Notes: generated from the sequence alone by a model not told the origin. Numbered from the stretch's first letter, positions 1 to 6,220 are shown. The stretch is 7,726 bases of DNA from Patescibacteria group bacterium (GCA_018814635.1 JAHIYV010000115.1:1-7726), one strand, 5' to 3'. Numbers and translations are program-made.

Positions 1-1
1 T

Positions 2-70
2 AAAGAAAACACCAAAATACGCAACGAGATAACAAAAGGAATAAAAGAAGAACTTAAAAAACAAGAATAA
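2..70 (+). CDS. C-terminal fragment of an unidentified protein (5' end outside window)
   Basis: An open frame enters from the left edge and ends at TAA 68-70, giving 22 residues that are almost all lysine, glutamate, asparagine and isoleucine and end in EELKKQE. Such a charged tail is common at the end of proteins from AT-rich genomes and suggests a helix or disordered tail. It does not identify the family. The reading rests only on frame continuity and composition. The gene would end 238 bases before efp on the same strand, so co-transcription cannot be assumed. Confidence 0.5.
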   Translation, partial: KENTKIRNEITKGIKEELKKQE

Positions 71-308
71 TCATTGTTGGGTGATCATCCCCGCCAAAAA
101 GGTCTTTTTGGTTTGTAGCGAGTAGGTTGTAGTTTGTAGTTTTTACCCCATGGCTAAAAGGTCGTTCCTCGAGGAGGAGTGAAGCGAAGCGAAACGACGG
201 AAGAGGTGCGACCCAGCCCCATTTTTCAAAAGAGGAAAAATAGAGCTGGATAAACCTTGGTTTTACTTATCTTACGTAACTTTTAATAAAATATATCTTT
301 TTTGAAAA
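71..308. other. Intergenic spacer with hairpins and short GTTTGTAG repeats
   Basis: No gene is visible. A 7-bp hairpin (CCAAAAA 94-100, TTTTTGG 105-111) lies 23 bases after the upstream stop. It could end that transcript, but no T-run follows. Three near-identical units (GGTTTGTAG 110-118, GGTTGTAG 125-132, GTTTGTAG 132-139) come next. GTCGTT 161-166 can pair with AACGAC 193-198 around a CCTCGAGG palindrome (167-174) and AAGCG-type repeats. The last 50 bases before efp are AT-rich (TAATAA 284-289, TATATC 292-297). They may hold a promoter, but I see no convincing -35/-10 pair. Confidence 0.5.
213..249 (+). repeat. Two-part hairpin upstream of efp
   Basis: CCAGC (213-217) pairs with GCTGG (245-249), and ATTTTTC (221-227) pairs with GAAAAAT (235-241). 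A three-base internal loop separates the stems and a seven-base loop caps them. No T-run follows, so this is not a classical terminator. It ends about 60 bases before the efp start and may be a leader structure or a repeat remnant. Confidence 0.45.
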
Positions 309-878
309 ATGCTAAATTACAATGAAATTACAAAACGGAAATATATTGCCGTTGATGGAGAACCTTATGAAGTGATAAGCTCGCAAGTTTCAAGAAAACA
401 ACAAAACAAACCTGTTAATAAAACAAAAATCAAAAGTCTTATTTCGGGAAAAGTTATTGAAAGATCTTTTCACGCATCGGAAAAAATTCAAGAAGCTGAT
501 CTTGAAACACAAGAAATAAAATATCTATATTCAAACAAAGATGAGTTTTGGTTTTGTGACAAAGATAACCCTCAAAATCGCTTCAAATTAGAAAAAAATA
601 TTACAGGGTCAGGTATCCGTTTTTTGCCACAAAACAAAATAATATCAGCACTCGTTTACAATGAGGCAATAATAGGACTCACCTTTCCTATTAAAATGGA
701 TTTACTCGTTACAGACGCGCCACCAGCTGTTCGCGGTAACACCGCCCAAGGAGGAACAAAACTAATCACCCTTGAAACAGACACTACCATAAACGCTCCA
801 TTGTTTATCAATAAAGGTGATATCATCCGCGTAAACACAGAGACAGGAGAATACACTGAAAGAGCAGGGAAAAAATAA
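309..878 (+). CDS. efp: Elongation factor P
   Basis: EF-P binds between the P and E sites of the ribosome and helps peptide-bond formation at proline stretches. The 189 residues match the usual length and three-barrel layout: domain I about 4-64 (DGEPYEV at 16-22 is typical), domain II about 66-127 (YLYSNKDEFWF at 72-82), domain III about 132-185 (APLFINKGDIIRVNTETGEY is the family's C-terminal signature). The odd part is the loop that normally reaches the peptidyl-transferase centre. An ungapped alignment to the remembered E. coli sequence (VKPGKG, modified Lys34) places S-R-K-Q-Q-N-K (28-34) there, with Gln32 at the tip. A PGK-type motif is therefore absent, and either a nearby lysine or no modification would have to serve. 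ATG 309 gives the normal N-terminus. No Shine-Dalgarno sequence precedes it (the bases before are TTTTTTGAAAA). Identity is very likely; how the loop works is unknown. Confidence 0.95.
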   Translation: MLNYNEITKRKYIAVDGEPYEVISSQVSRKQQNKPVNKTKIKSLISGKVIERSFHASEKIQEADLETQEIKYLYSNKDEFWFCDKDNPQNRFKLEKNITGSGIRFLPQNKIISALVYNEAIIGLTFPIKMDLLVTDAPPAVRGNTAQGGTKLITLETDTTINAPLFINKGDIIRVNTETGEYTERAGKK

Positions 879-954
879 AATATCCGTTCTTTTAAAAACA
901 GGACACTCTTTTAGAATCGCATCCTTTCTAGATTTTTAAGCTTTATACTTTTGC

Positions 955-982
955 TTGTGTTTTGTAAAAAATTGTGTATACT
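955..982 (+). promoter_or_regulatory. Probable sigma-70-type promoter for secG
   Basis: TTGTGT (955-960) and TATACT (977-982) are separated by 16 bases. TATACT is a near-consensus -10 box and the -35 box matches the important TTG. A start site about seven bases after the -10 box would fall near 989, a few bases before ATG 993. The mRNA would then be leaderless or nearly so, which agrees with the lack of a ribosome binding site. No mapped transcript supports this. Confidence 0.5.
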
Positions 983-992
983 ATTTTTATAT

Positions 993-1385
993 ATGGAAAC
1001 ACTCCTAAATACATTACCTATTATTCAAATCGTTCTTGCTGTGGGTCTTGTGATTGCTATATTATTGCAACAACGCGGGGCTGGGTTGGGTAGCGCTTTT
1101 GGTGGTGGAGATGATAGTAGCGCTAATTATGAACGCAGGGGGTTTGAAAGGACATTGTTTAGGGGTACAATAATTATTGCAATTATTTTTGTGCTTTCCA
1201 TAATAGTATCAATTTTTGTAGACAAACCAATTATTGAAAATACGCCCCCTGTAGATGTTAATGCTACGACAACCACAGCAACTACATCCGATGGAAAAAT
1301 AAACATCAGCACTTCTACACCCACAAATATGAATACTATAAAGGTGGAGCCAGCTGAAACTGGAACTTCTACGACGGAAAACTAA
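993..1385 (+). CDS. secG: Preprotein translocase subunit SecG
   Basis: SecG is the small, non-essential subunit of the SecYEG channel and assists SecA-driven export across the cytoplasmic membrane. The 130-residue protein shows two membrane helices (about 8-25 and 57-76) joined by a glycine-rich loop. The hallmark LLQQRGAGLGSAFGGG lies at 24-39, and RRGFERTLF at 48-56 leads into helix 2. After the second helix comes a tail of about 50 residues rich in threonine, serine and asparagine, low in complexity and probably exposed outside. The frame extends upstream to ATG 951, but those 14 residues would overlap the promoter boxes at 955-982 and do not resemble SecG N-termini. I therefore choose ATG 993 (METLLNTLPIIQ). 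No Shine-Dalgarno sequence is present. It lies 114 bases after efp, in the same direction but apparently with its own promoter. Confidence 0.92.
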   Translation: METLLNTLPIIQIVLAVGLVIAILLQQRGAGLGSAFGGGDDSSANYERRGFERTLFRGTIIIAIIFVLSIIVSIFVDKPIIENTPPVDVNATTTTATTSDGKINISTSTPTNMNTIKVEPAETGTSTTEN

Positions 1386-1410
1386 CAACACAGTAAGAAT
1401 TTTTGTGAAT

Positions 1411-1526
1411 AATTTTGAATTTCTAATTTTGAATTTTGATTGAATTTTTAATTTTCTAAGTTTTTAATGTTTAAAAATTCAAAATTAAAGTATTTAAAAT
1501 TGATTCAAAATTGGAAATTCAAAATT
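1411..1526. repeat. AT-rich nested inverted repeat
   Basis: The 24-base arm 1411-1434 is complementary to 1503-1526 with a single change that becomes a G-U pair in RNA. Inside it, GAATTTTTAA (1442-1451) is the exact complement of TTAAAAATTC (1471-1480). Both arms are built from variants of AATTTTGAAT. The structure starts 26 bases after the secG stop and could fold in a transcript, but it lacks GC pairs and a T-run. It may be a degenerate MITE-like element or simply a slippage-prone AT repeat. Confidence 0.55.
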
Positions 1527-1629
1527 CAAAATTAAAATACAATATTTAAAAATCCAATCTCTATGATTAGTGGCGTAGTGTAGCTTTTAAGTCATTGTTA
1601 CAAAATAACATAACCATTTTCATCTCAAA

Positions 1630-1736
1630 TCTGAGCGAAAATTGATAAGTTATTTCTGCTCAGACCCTAAGGCCTCGTAAAGAAATAACCTACCGAACTT
1701 CATCCCATTTTCACGCCATATTTATTTACGAGGCCT
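1630..1736 (+). promoter_or_regulatory. Structured leader with competing hairpins before the solute-binding-protein gene
   Basis: Three pairings are visible. A is TCTGAGC 1630-1636 with GCTCAGA 1658-1664. B is TTATTTCT 1650-1657 with AGAAATAA 1681-1688. C is an 18-base arm 1670-1687 (AGGCCTCGTAAAGAAATA) with 1719-1736, with one mismatch. B and C exclude each other because both use 1681-1687. Hairpin C ends 15 bases before the start codon, so it could affect translation or act as an attenuator. No strong U-run follows C. GGCC...GGCC is also flanked by TAA on both sides (1668-1670, 1736-1738), so a small palindromic mobile element is an equally good reading. It matches no riboswitch class I recognise. 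Confidence 0.4.
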
Positions 1737-1751
1737 AAAAGTAATTTTATT

Positions 1752-3545
1752 GTGAAAAAAATGTATTCATTACTGGCGCTATTTTGCCGAGAAATCAATT
1801 TACCCGGTCATAAAATAGCTCATAAAATTAAAAAATCTTTCAGTCGTGTAGAACAAATTATATTTTACATTTTATTTTTTGTTCTTGTTACAAGTACGGT
1901 CGTGCTTCTTTTTTGTATAAATCAAGCGTTTCTAGTTAAAGTACCCAAAGAGGGTGGGTTTATTATAGAGGGAGTGGTAGGTGTACCTCAAACAATTAAT
2001 CCAGTTACTACTAATCCCTTCACTTCTCCCGAAGTAGATAATGGTTTGGTGGCACTTATATATTCTGGATTATTAAAAGCCACACCCACTGGTACATTAA
2101 TACCTGATTTGGCAAAAGACTATACAATATCCGAAGATGGTTTAGTTTATACTTTTACTCTTAAAGATAATTTATCTTGGCACGACGATGAACCAATTAC
2201 CAGCGATGATGTTTCTTTTACGATTCAAAAAGCTCAAGATCCTAAAATTGACAGCAAGTATAAAGCAAACTGGGTTGGAACTACCGTCACCACTCCTGAT
2301 AAAAAAACTGTAATTTTTACATTGAGCGAACCGTATTCTCCTTTTTTGCAAAATACAACTATTGGAATTTTGCCTAAGCATCTTTGGAAAAATGTTTCCT
2401 CGGACACCTTTGAACACAATCGCTTAAACACCATACCAATAGGTTCAGGACCATATAAAATATCAAAAATAAAGAAACATGGAGATGATACAATAGAATA
2501 TTACGATCTGATAGCTTTTGAAAACTACGCTATGGGAAAACCATATATCAAAAAAATACGCGTACAGTTTTTTACAGATGAAAGTGTTTTGTTAGAGGCC
2601 TATAAAAAAGGGGGAGTGACAAACACAAACTCGATACCTCCAAAAACAGCAGAGGATCTGGCTAAGGATTATCCATATCAGTTAGCGCGCCTACCAAGAG
2701 TATTTGGAGTATTTTTTAATCAAAACGAAGCAAAGATATTTGCAGACAAAACAGTTCGTGAGGCTCTTAATCTTACGGTAAACAAAAAAGAAATTATTGA
2801 TGAGATTTTTTATGGTTTTGCCACAGAGATTGATGGGCCTATTCCACCAGGTGCGCTTGGTTTTATGGCCCACACAGAAGAAACACCCTTAACCCTAACG
2901 ACAGACGAGCGACTAGAAGGAGCGAGAAAATTATTAAAAGATAGTGGGTGGTCTCCAAACGAAGAAGGTGTTTTGACCAAAAAAACAACAGATGGTGTTC
3001 AAACTCTAAAATTCTCAATCTCCACAACGCAAACATCAGAACTTTTCGCCGTAGCTTATAAATTAAAAGAAAGTTGGGAAAAACTAGGCGCTAAAGTAGA
3101 TATGAAATTTTTTGAAACAACAAATGATTTAAAAGATCATGCTATTCGCCAAAGAAAATATGATATTTTATTGTTCGGGGAAATAATAGGAAGAGATTCT
3201 GATCCTTTTGCCTTTTGGCACTCTTCAGGTCGTCTAGATCCCGGTCTTAATGTAGCTTTATACACAAACATTGCTGTAGACAAAGCATTAGAACTTGCGC
3301 GCGCAACTACAAGTACTGAAGCGCGAATAAAACAATATGAAATTGTTCAAAAAGAAATAGCAAAAGACATTCCCGCTGTATTTATTTATTCCCCAAAATT
3401 TATTTATTTTACAAGAAATAATATTATGAAACTTTACTTACACACCCTAAATACTCCTTCTGAAAGATTTTTAAATGTTCACGAATGGTTTATAGAAACA
3501 GAACAAATATGGAAAATATTCGCGCGCGATAAGGAGATATTATAA
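1752..3545 (+). CDS. Membrane-anchored ABC-type oligopeptide/solute-binding protein (family 5)
   Basis: Family-5 extracellular binding proteins (OppA/DppA type) capture peptides or other solutes for an ABC importer. Of 597 residues, about 36-56 form one hydrophobic helix (IIFYILFFVLVTSTVVLLF) after a basic cytoplasmic stretch. The cysteines at 12 and 55 lack a lipobox, so the protein is probably tethered by this helix rather than by lipid. The mature part follows the family pattern: IINPVTTNP-like entry near 80-90, LIYSGLL near 102-108, then DLAKDYTISEDGLVYTFTLK and the W-H-D-x2-P-I-T-S-D-D-V block that is highly typical. It also has the later VREALNLTVNKKEIID and RKYDILLFGE segments. No permease or ATPase gene is in the window. 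The start could be GTG 1752 or ATG 1761, which differ by three residues. Neither has a Shine-Dalgarno sequence. Family assignment is strong; the substrate is unknown. Confidence 0.88.
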   Translation: MKKMYSLLALFCREINLPGHKIAHKIKKSFSRVEQIIFYILFFVLVTSTVVLLFCINQAFLVKVPKEGGFIIEGVVGVPQTINPVTTNPFTSPEVDNGLVALIYSGLLKATPTGTLIPDLAKDYTISEDGLVYTFTLKDNLSWHDDEPITSDDVSFTIQKAQDPKIDSKYKANWVGTTVTTPDKKTVIFTLSEPYSPFLQNTTIGILPKHLWKNVSSDTFEHNRLNTIPIGSGPYKISKIKKHGDDTIEYYDLIAFENYAMGKPYIKKIRVQFFTDESVLLEAYKKGGVTNTNSIPPKTAEDLAKDYPYQLARLPRVFGVFFNQNEAKIFADKTVREALNLTVNKKEIIDEIFYGFATEIDGPIPPGALGFMAHTEETPLTLTTDERLEGARKLLKDSGWSPNEEGVLTKKTTDGVQTLKFSISTTQTSELFAVAYKLKESWEKLGAKVDMKFFETTNDLKDHAIRQRKYDILLFGEIIGRDSDPFAFWHSSGRLDPGLNVALYTNIAVDKALELARATTSTEARIKQYEIVQKEIAKDIPAVFIYSPKFIYFTRNNIMKLYLHTLNTPSERFLNVHEWFIETEQIWKIFARDKEIL

Positions 3546-3563
3546 AAGAGATTACAAATCATC

Positions 3564-3586
3564 ACTTGGAGGTCGAACCTCCAAGT
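3564..3586. terminator. Perfect 10-bp hairpin after the solute-binding-protein gene
   Basis: ACTTGGAGGT (3564-3573) and ACCTCCAAGT (3577-3586) form a perfect stem with a CGA loop, 18 bases after the stop codon. Its position suits a transcript end, but AAGTCACC follows rather than a T-run. Factor-independent termination is therefore doubtful, and a 3' stabiliser or a repeat are alternatives. The core AGGT-N3-ACCT recurs in the hairpin at 5929-5957. Confidence 0.45.
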
Positions 3587-3652
3587 AAGTCACCAAGCAA
3601 AACATTTTATTTACAAATTAAAAATAGTGCAAATTCAAATTAAACTATAGTT

Positions 3653-5686
3653 ATGATTAATCAAAACACACAGAGAAAACAAGACCCAATACACAGAGAA
3701 AACTCTACCCGCCGTGATTTTGTTGTCGGGAGAAAAGGAACGCATTCTTCTCAAAGAAAGGATGTCAAACCTATAGCCACACAAAAAACACAAAAACCCC
3801 AAAGACAATATCCTTCAATAAAAGAATCTCCGTTCTCGCAAGCAAAAAAAAGAGCAAGACCATTTGTGGCAGGAACAAAGGAAAAAAATAATGAGACAAA
3901 AGTCCGGCCTCACATAAAAGTAAAAACTGGGGGGCATAAAATAAAACAAAATAGAAGTACACCTAAACACACGGGCATAAACACAAAAACAAAAGTTATT
4001 ATTCCTGAGCTTAAAACAGGCTATATTCGCGTTATTCCTATTGGTGGCGTTGAAGAAGTTGGTAAAAATATGACTATCGTTGAAACAACTGATGATATTT
4101 TTGTGTTTGATGTTGGTTTACAATTTTCGGGCGACGAGGAAACTCCCGGCGTAGATTACATTATTCCAAACACAACATATTTAGAAGAGCGAAAAAATAA
4201 AATACGAGGAATCTTTATTACACACGGACACCTTGATCATATAGGAGGAATACCTTTTATTCTGAATCGCATAGGAAATCCTCCTATTTATACCGCAAAC
4301 TTGACTTCCCTTTTGATTAAAAAAAGGAATGAAGAATTTCCTGATCTAAAAAATGTTAGCATTACCCCTTTCAATCCGGGAGAAAGAATGAAAATTGGAA
4401 AAACATATATTCGTTCTTTTCCTGTGAACCATTCCATTCCAGACGCAATGGGTTTTTCAATAGAAACACCCTTAGGAAATATTATCATAAGTGGTGATTT
4501 GCGTCTTGACCACACTGGAGGTATTCCTTCCGAAAAAGAAGAAAAAGTCTATGGTGAACTTTCTACTCACAACAATCTTTTTTTTATATGTGATTCAACT
4601 AATGCTGAGCAAACTGGTTATTCAACAGATGAACATACTGTTATTACAAATCTTGAAAAGTTTATCAAAGAAGCAAACAACAGAATGATTATCGGTACTT
4701 TCGCATCGCAATTTAGTCGGATGATTAAAATTATTCAACTCGCCGAAAAATATAATAAAAAAGTGGCAACAGAAGGGCGTGGTATTAAAACAAATATTGA
4801 AATTGCGGAACGCGCAGAAATGTTTACGCCTAAAGCAGGAACACTTATCACCTCTGAAGCAATGAGTGATTACCCTCCCGACAAGATTATAGTGTTGGCA
4901 ACTGGCGCACAAGGTGAAGAATTTGCGGCTCTTATGCGCATAGCAACAGATCAACACAAAACAATCAAATTAAACGCGCGAGACACTGTACTTCTTTCTT
5001 CTTCTGTAATTCCAGGAAATGAACTTTCTGTACAAAAACTTAAAGACAAATTAACACGACATGGGGTGAGATTAATAAATTATAGAACGACAGATATTCA
5101 CACATCAGGACATGGTAATATAGAAGAATTACTGTGGATCAATAGAAAAATACATAGTAAATTTTTTATGCCCGGGTACGGTTTTCATTCTATGTTACGA
5201 AGTCACAGCGACGCGATAATTCGTTCGGGATTTCCAAAAGAAAATGTTATTATTCCTGATAATGGCAGTATTATAGAATTTACAGATACAAAAGAAATGG
5301 TGTTACTTAAAGAAAAAGCGTCTTCTGGTATTGTGGCGGTTGATGGTTTGCGTGTCGGTGATATTCAAGATGCAGTAATGAGAGACAGGAAAACACTCAC
5401 CAAAGACGGTATTTTTGTAATAGTTGCCACCATTAATTCTAAAACCAGAAAAATTCAAAAATCACCAGATATTATCTCTCGCGGTTTTGTGTACCTTCGT
5501 GAATCACAAGCTCTTTTACAACAAGCACGTTATATTACTCAAAAAACTATAGAAAAAAATATTGAACAAACAGGTAAAATTGATTATGATGATATAAAAA
5601 ATCAGGTTACAGAAAAAATCAAAAAGTTCCTTCTACAACAAACAAACAAACGCCCAATGGTACTACCCGTGATACTAGGTTTTTAA
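3653..5686 (+). CDS. rnj: Ribonuclease J (metallo-beta-lactamase/beta-CASP RNase)
   Basis: RNase J degrades and matures RNA by 5'-3' exonuclease and endonuclease activity in the cytoplasm. The 677-residue protein has a basic, low-complexity extension (1-122) absent from classical RNase J. The core begins at GYIRVIPIGGVEEVGKNM (from 123). Metal ligands are visible: THGHLDH with His191, His193, Asp195, His196; NHSIPDA with His260; SGDLRLDHT with Asp282. The beta-CASP part shows GTFASQFSRM (348-357), EGRG and SGHG (485-488). The C-terminal domain is complete, with DGLRVGDI, DIISRGFVYLRES and the ending RPMVLPVILGF. Where RNase J normally has P-V-H-G-E, supplying the last metal histidine, this protein reads P-G-Y-G-F-H (507-512), so Tyr509 replaces that histidine. 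ATG 3653 follows AAACTATAGTT, with no Shine-Dalgarno sequence. The N-terminal boundary is not certain because the extension is unconserved in type. Identity is otherwise strong. Confidence 0.95.
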   Translation: MINQNTQRKQDPIHRENSTRRDFVVGRKGTHSSQRKDVKPIATQKTQKPQRQYPSIKESPFSQAKKRARPFVAGTKEKNNETKVRPHIKVKTGGHKIKQNRSTPKHTGINTKTKVIIPELKTGYIRVIPIGGVEEVGKNMTIVETTDDIFVFDVGLQFSGDEETPGVDYIIPNTTYLEERKNKIRGIFITHGHLDHIGGIPFILNRIGNPPIYTANLTSLLIKKRNEEFPDLKNVSITPFNPGERMKIGKTYIRSFPVNHSIPDAMGFSIETPLGNIIISGDLRLDHTGGIPSEKEEKVYGELSTHNNLFFICDSTNAEQTGYSTDEHTVITNLEKFIKEANNRMIIGTFASQFSRMIKIIQLAEKYNKKVATEGRGIKTNIEIAERAEMFTPKAGTLITSEAMSDYPPDKIIVLATGAQGEEFAALMRIATDQHKTIKLNARDTVLLSSSVIPGNELSVQKLKDKLTRHGVRLINYRTTDIHTSGHGNIEELLWINRKIHSKFFMPGYGFHSMLRSHSDAIIRSGFPKENVIIPDNGSIIEFTDTKEMVLLKEKASSGIVAVDGLRVGDIQDAVMRDRKTLTKDGIFVIVATINSKTRKIQKSPDIISRGFVYLRESQALLQQARYITQKTIEKNIEQTGKIDYDDIKNQVTEKIKKFLLQQTNKRPMVLPVILGF

Positions 5687-5760
5687 ATAGGCTCTTAGAG
5701 CTCATACTCTTCTTATGTCATTTTCTAAAAACTAATTTGTTTTTTCTTTGTCGTGTTTTT

Positions 5761-5836
5761 TGTTATTCCGTTGAAAAACGGAATCCAGGAGTATAATACG
5801 ATTTTTCTGGATCTCGTGTCAGAGCGCGGGATGACA
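5761..5836. repeat. 76-base palindromic repeat, copy 1
   Basis: The ends are imperfect inverted repeats (TGTTATTCCG at left, CGGGATGACA at right). Inside, ATTCCGTT and AACGGAAT form an 8-bp stem with a GAAA loop, and ATCCAG and CTGGAT form a second stem. Positions 5765-5846 are identical base for base to 6149-6230. The layout resembles the small dispersed palindromic elements with GTCATTCC-type ends seen in several bacterial groups. No transposase gene is inside. Confidence 0.8.
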
Positions 5837-5859
5837 AGAAGTTCGCGCGGGATGACAAG
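5824..5859. repeat. Tandem duplication of the repeat's right end
   Basis: GCGCGGGATGACAAG occurs at 5824-5838 and again at 5845-5859, a 21-base period with AAGTTC between. Copy 2 shows a longer, decayed version of the same series, which suggests repeated slippage or end duplication. Confidence 0.7.
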
Positions 5860-5861
5860 TA

Positions 5862-5888
5862 ATCTATCGAAGCCGAGCTCCGATAGAT
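5862..5888. repeat. 8-bp hairpin with nested palindrome
   Basis: ATCTATCG (5862-5869) pairs with CGATAGAT (5881-5888). The 11-base loop contains AGC-CGA-GCT, which can itself pair. It follows copy 1 of the repeat directly and may be part of a composite element. Confidence 0.5.
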
Positions 5889-5928
5889 CTCCAGAAAATA
5901 GAAAATAAACAAAATAAACAAGCGAAGC

Positions 5929-5957
5929 AAATGAGTGAGGTTCAACCTCACTCATTT
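5929..5957. repeat. Perfect 13-bp hairpin with TCA loop
   Basis: AAATGAGTGAGGT (5929-5941) and ACCTCACTCATTT (5945-5957) pair perfectly around TCA. The stem resembles the hairpin at 3564-3586 in its AGGT-N3-ACCT core and three-base loop. The A and T flanks could let it work as a bidirectional terminator, though rnj ends about 240 bases earlier. Confidence 0.6.
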
Positions 5958-5967
5958 ACAACCCAAA

Positions 5968-5997
5968 TTTAAACGGCTCATAAATGAGCCGTTTAAA
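5968..5997. repeat. Perfect 14-bp hairpin
   Basis: TTTAAACGGCTCAT (5968-5981) and ATGAGCCGTTTAAA (5984-5997) are exact complements separated by AA. In RNA this gives a stem of about 13 bp with a four-base loop. It lies 10 bases after the previous hairpin, so two strong dyads stand in tandem. The A- and T-rich edges suggest a terminator-like structure in either direction. Confidence 0.6.
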
Positions 5998-6009
5998 AAC
6001 CTTAATAAT

Positions 6010-6132
6010 GTCCAAGGAAAGACCTTGCAGGCTGTCTAAAAACTCGGTTTTTTGAAATTTGCGGGGCTAAGATTAGCCAAAAAATTTTCAAAAAAGCGTC
6101 AAAATTGGGGTTTTTAGACAGCCTGCTTGGAC
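6010..6132. repeat. Older hairpin interrupted by an insertion
   Basis: Left flank 6010-6027 reads GTCCAAGGAAAGACCTTG and the right flank begins CTTGGAC (6126-6132). Joining them after removing 6028-6125 and one CTTG gives GTCCAAGG-AAAGA-CCTTGGAC, a perfect 8-bp stem with a five-base loop. The present sequence is best explained as that hairpin with an element inserted in its right arm and the four-base target duplicated (6024-6027 and 6126-6129). Confidence 0.65.
6028..6125. mobile_element. 98-base MITE-like element with 16-base terminal inverted repeats
   Basis: CAGGCTGTCTAAAAAC (6028-6043) is the exact complement of 6110-6125. Further nested complementarity exists: TTTTTTGAAA 6048-6057 with TTTCAAAAAA 6086-6095, and GGCTAA 6065-6070 with TTAGCC 6073-6078. 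The whole element can therefore fold into one long hairpin. CTTG flanks both ends as a probable target duplication. It encodes nothing and would need a transposase supplied elsewhere. Four-base duplications occur in some DDE transposon families, but I cannot name the parent. Confidence 0.7.
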
Positions 6133-6144
6133 AGATTGCATATT

Positions 6145-6220
6145 TGTCATTCCGTTGAAAAACGGAATCCAGGAGTATAATACGATTTTTCTGGATCTCG
6201 TGTCAGAGCGCGGGATGACA
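6145..6220. repeat. 76-base palindromic repeat, copy 2
   Basis: This is the second copy, 384 bases downstream of copy 1. Its left end, TGTCATTCCG, keeps the C that copy 1 changed to T, so its ends match better (compare TGTCATCCCG, the complement of the right end). ATTCCGTT 6149-6156 and AACGGAAT 6161-6168 form the GAAA-capped stem; ATCCAG 6167-6172 and CTGGAT 6191-6196 form the other. Confidence 0.8.

Noticed and set aside
951..992. Longer secG start at ATG 951
   Set aside because: It overlaps the probable promoter and adds residues unlike SecG N-termini.
1563..1640. Possible tRNA (GGCGTAGTGTAGC looks like a D-arm)
   Set aside because: No acceptor stem, anticodon stem or T-loop can be matched around it.
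1752..1920. Lipoprotein signal for the binding protein at Cys12 or Cys55
   Set aside because: Residues before each cysteine (ALF, LLF) do not fit a lipobox. The hydrophobic segment 36-56 acts better as an anchor.
4622..4957. 111-codon minus-strand frame
   Set aside because: It lies wholly inside rnj, whose plus-strand frame shows catalytic motifs throughout. The antisense product is cysteine- and phenylalanine-rich without recognisable motifs.
5725..5955. Minus-strand open frames of 62-76 codons over the repeat cluster
   Set aside because: They read through the palindromic repeat and hairpins. The SSRALTRDPEK-like peptides are typical translations of such repeats and have no domain logic.
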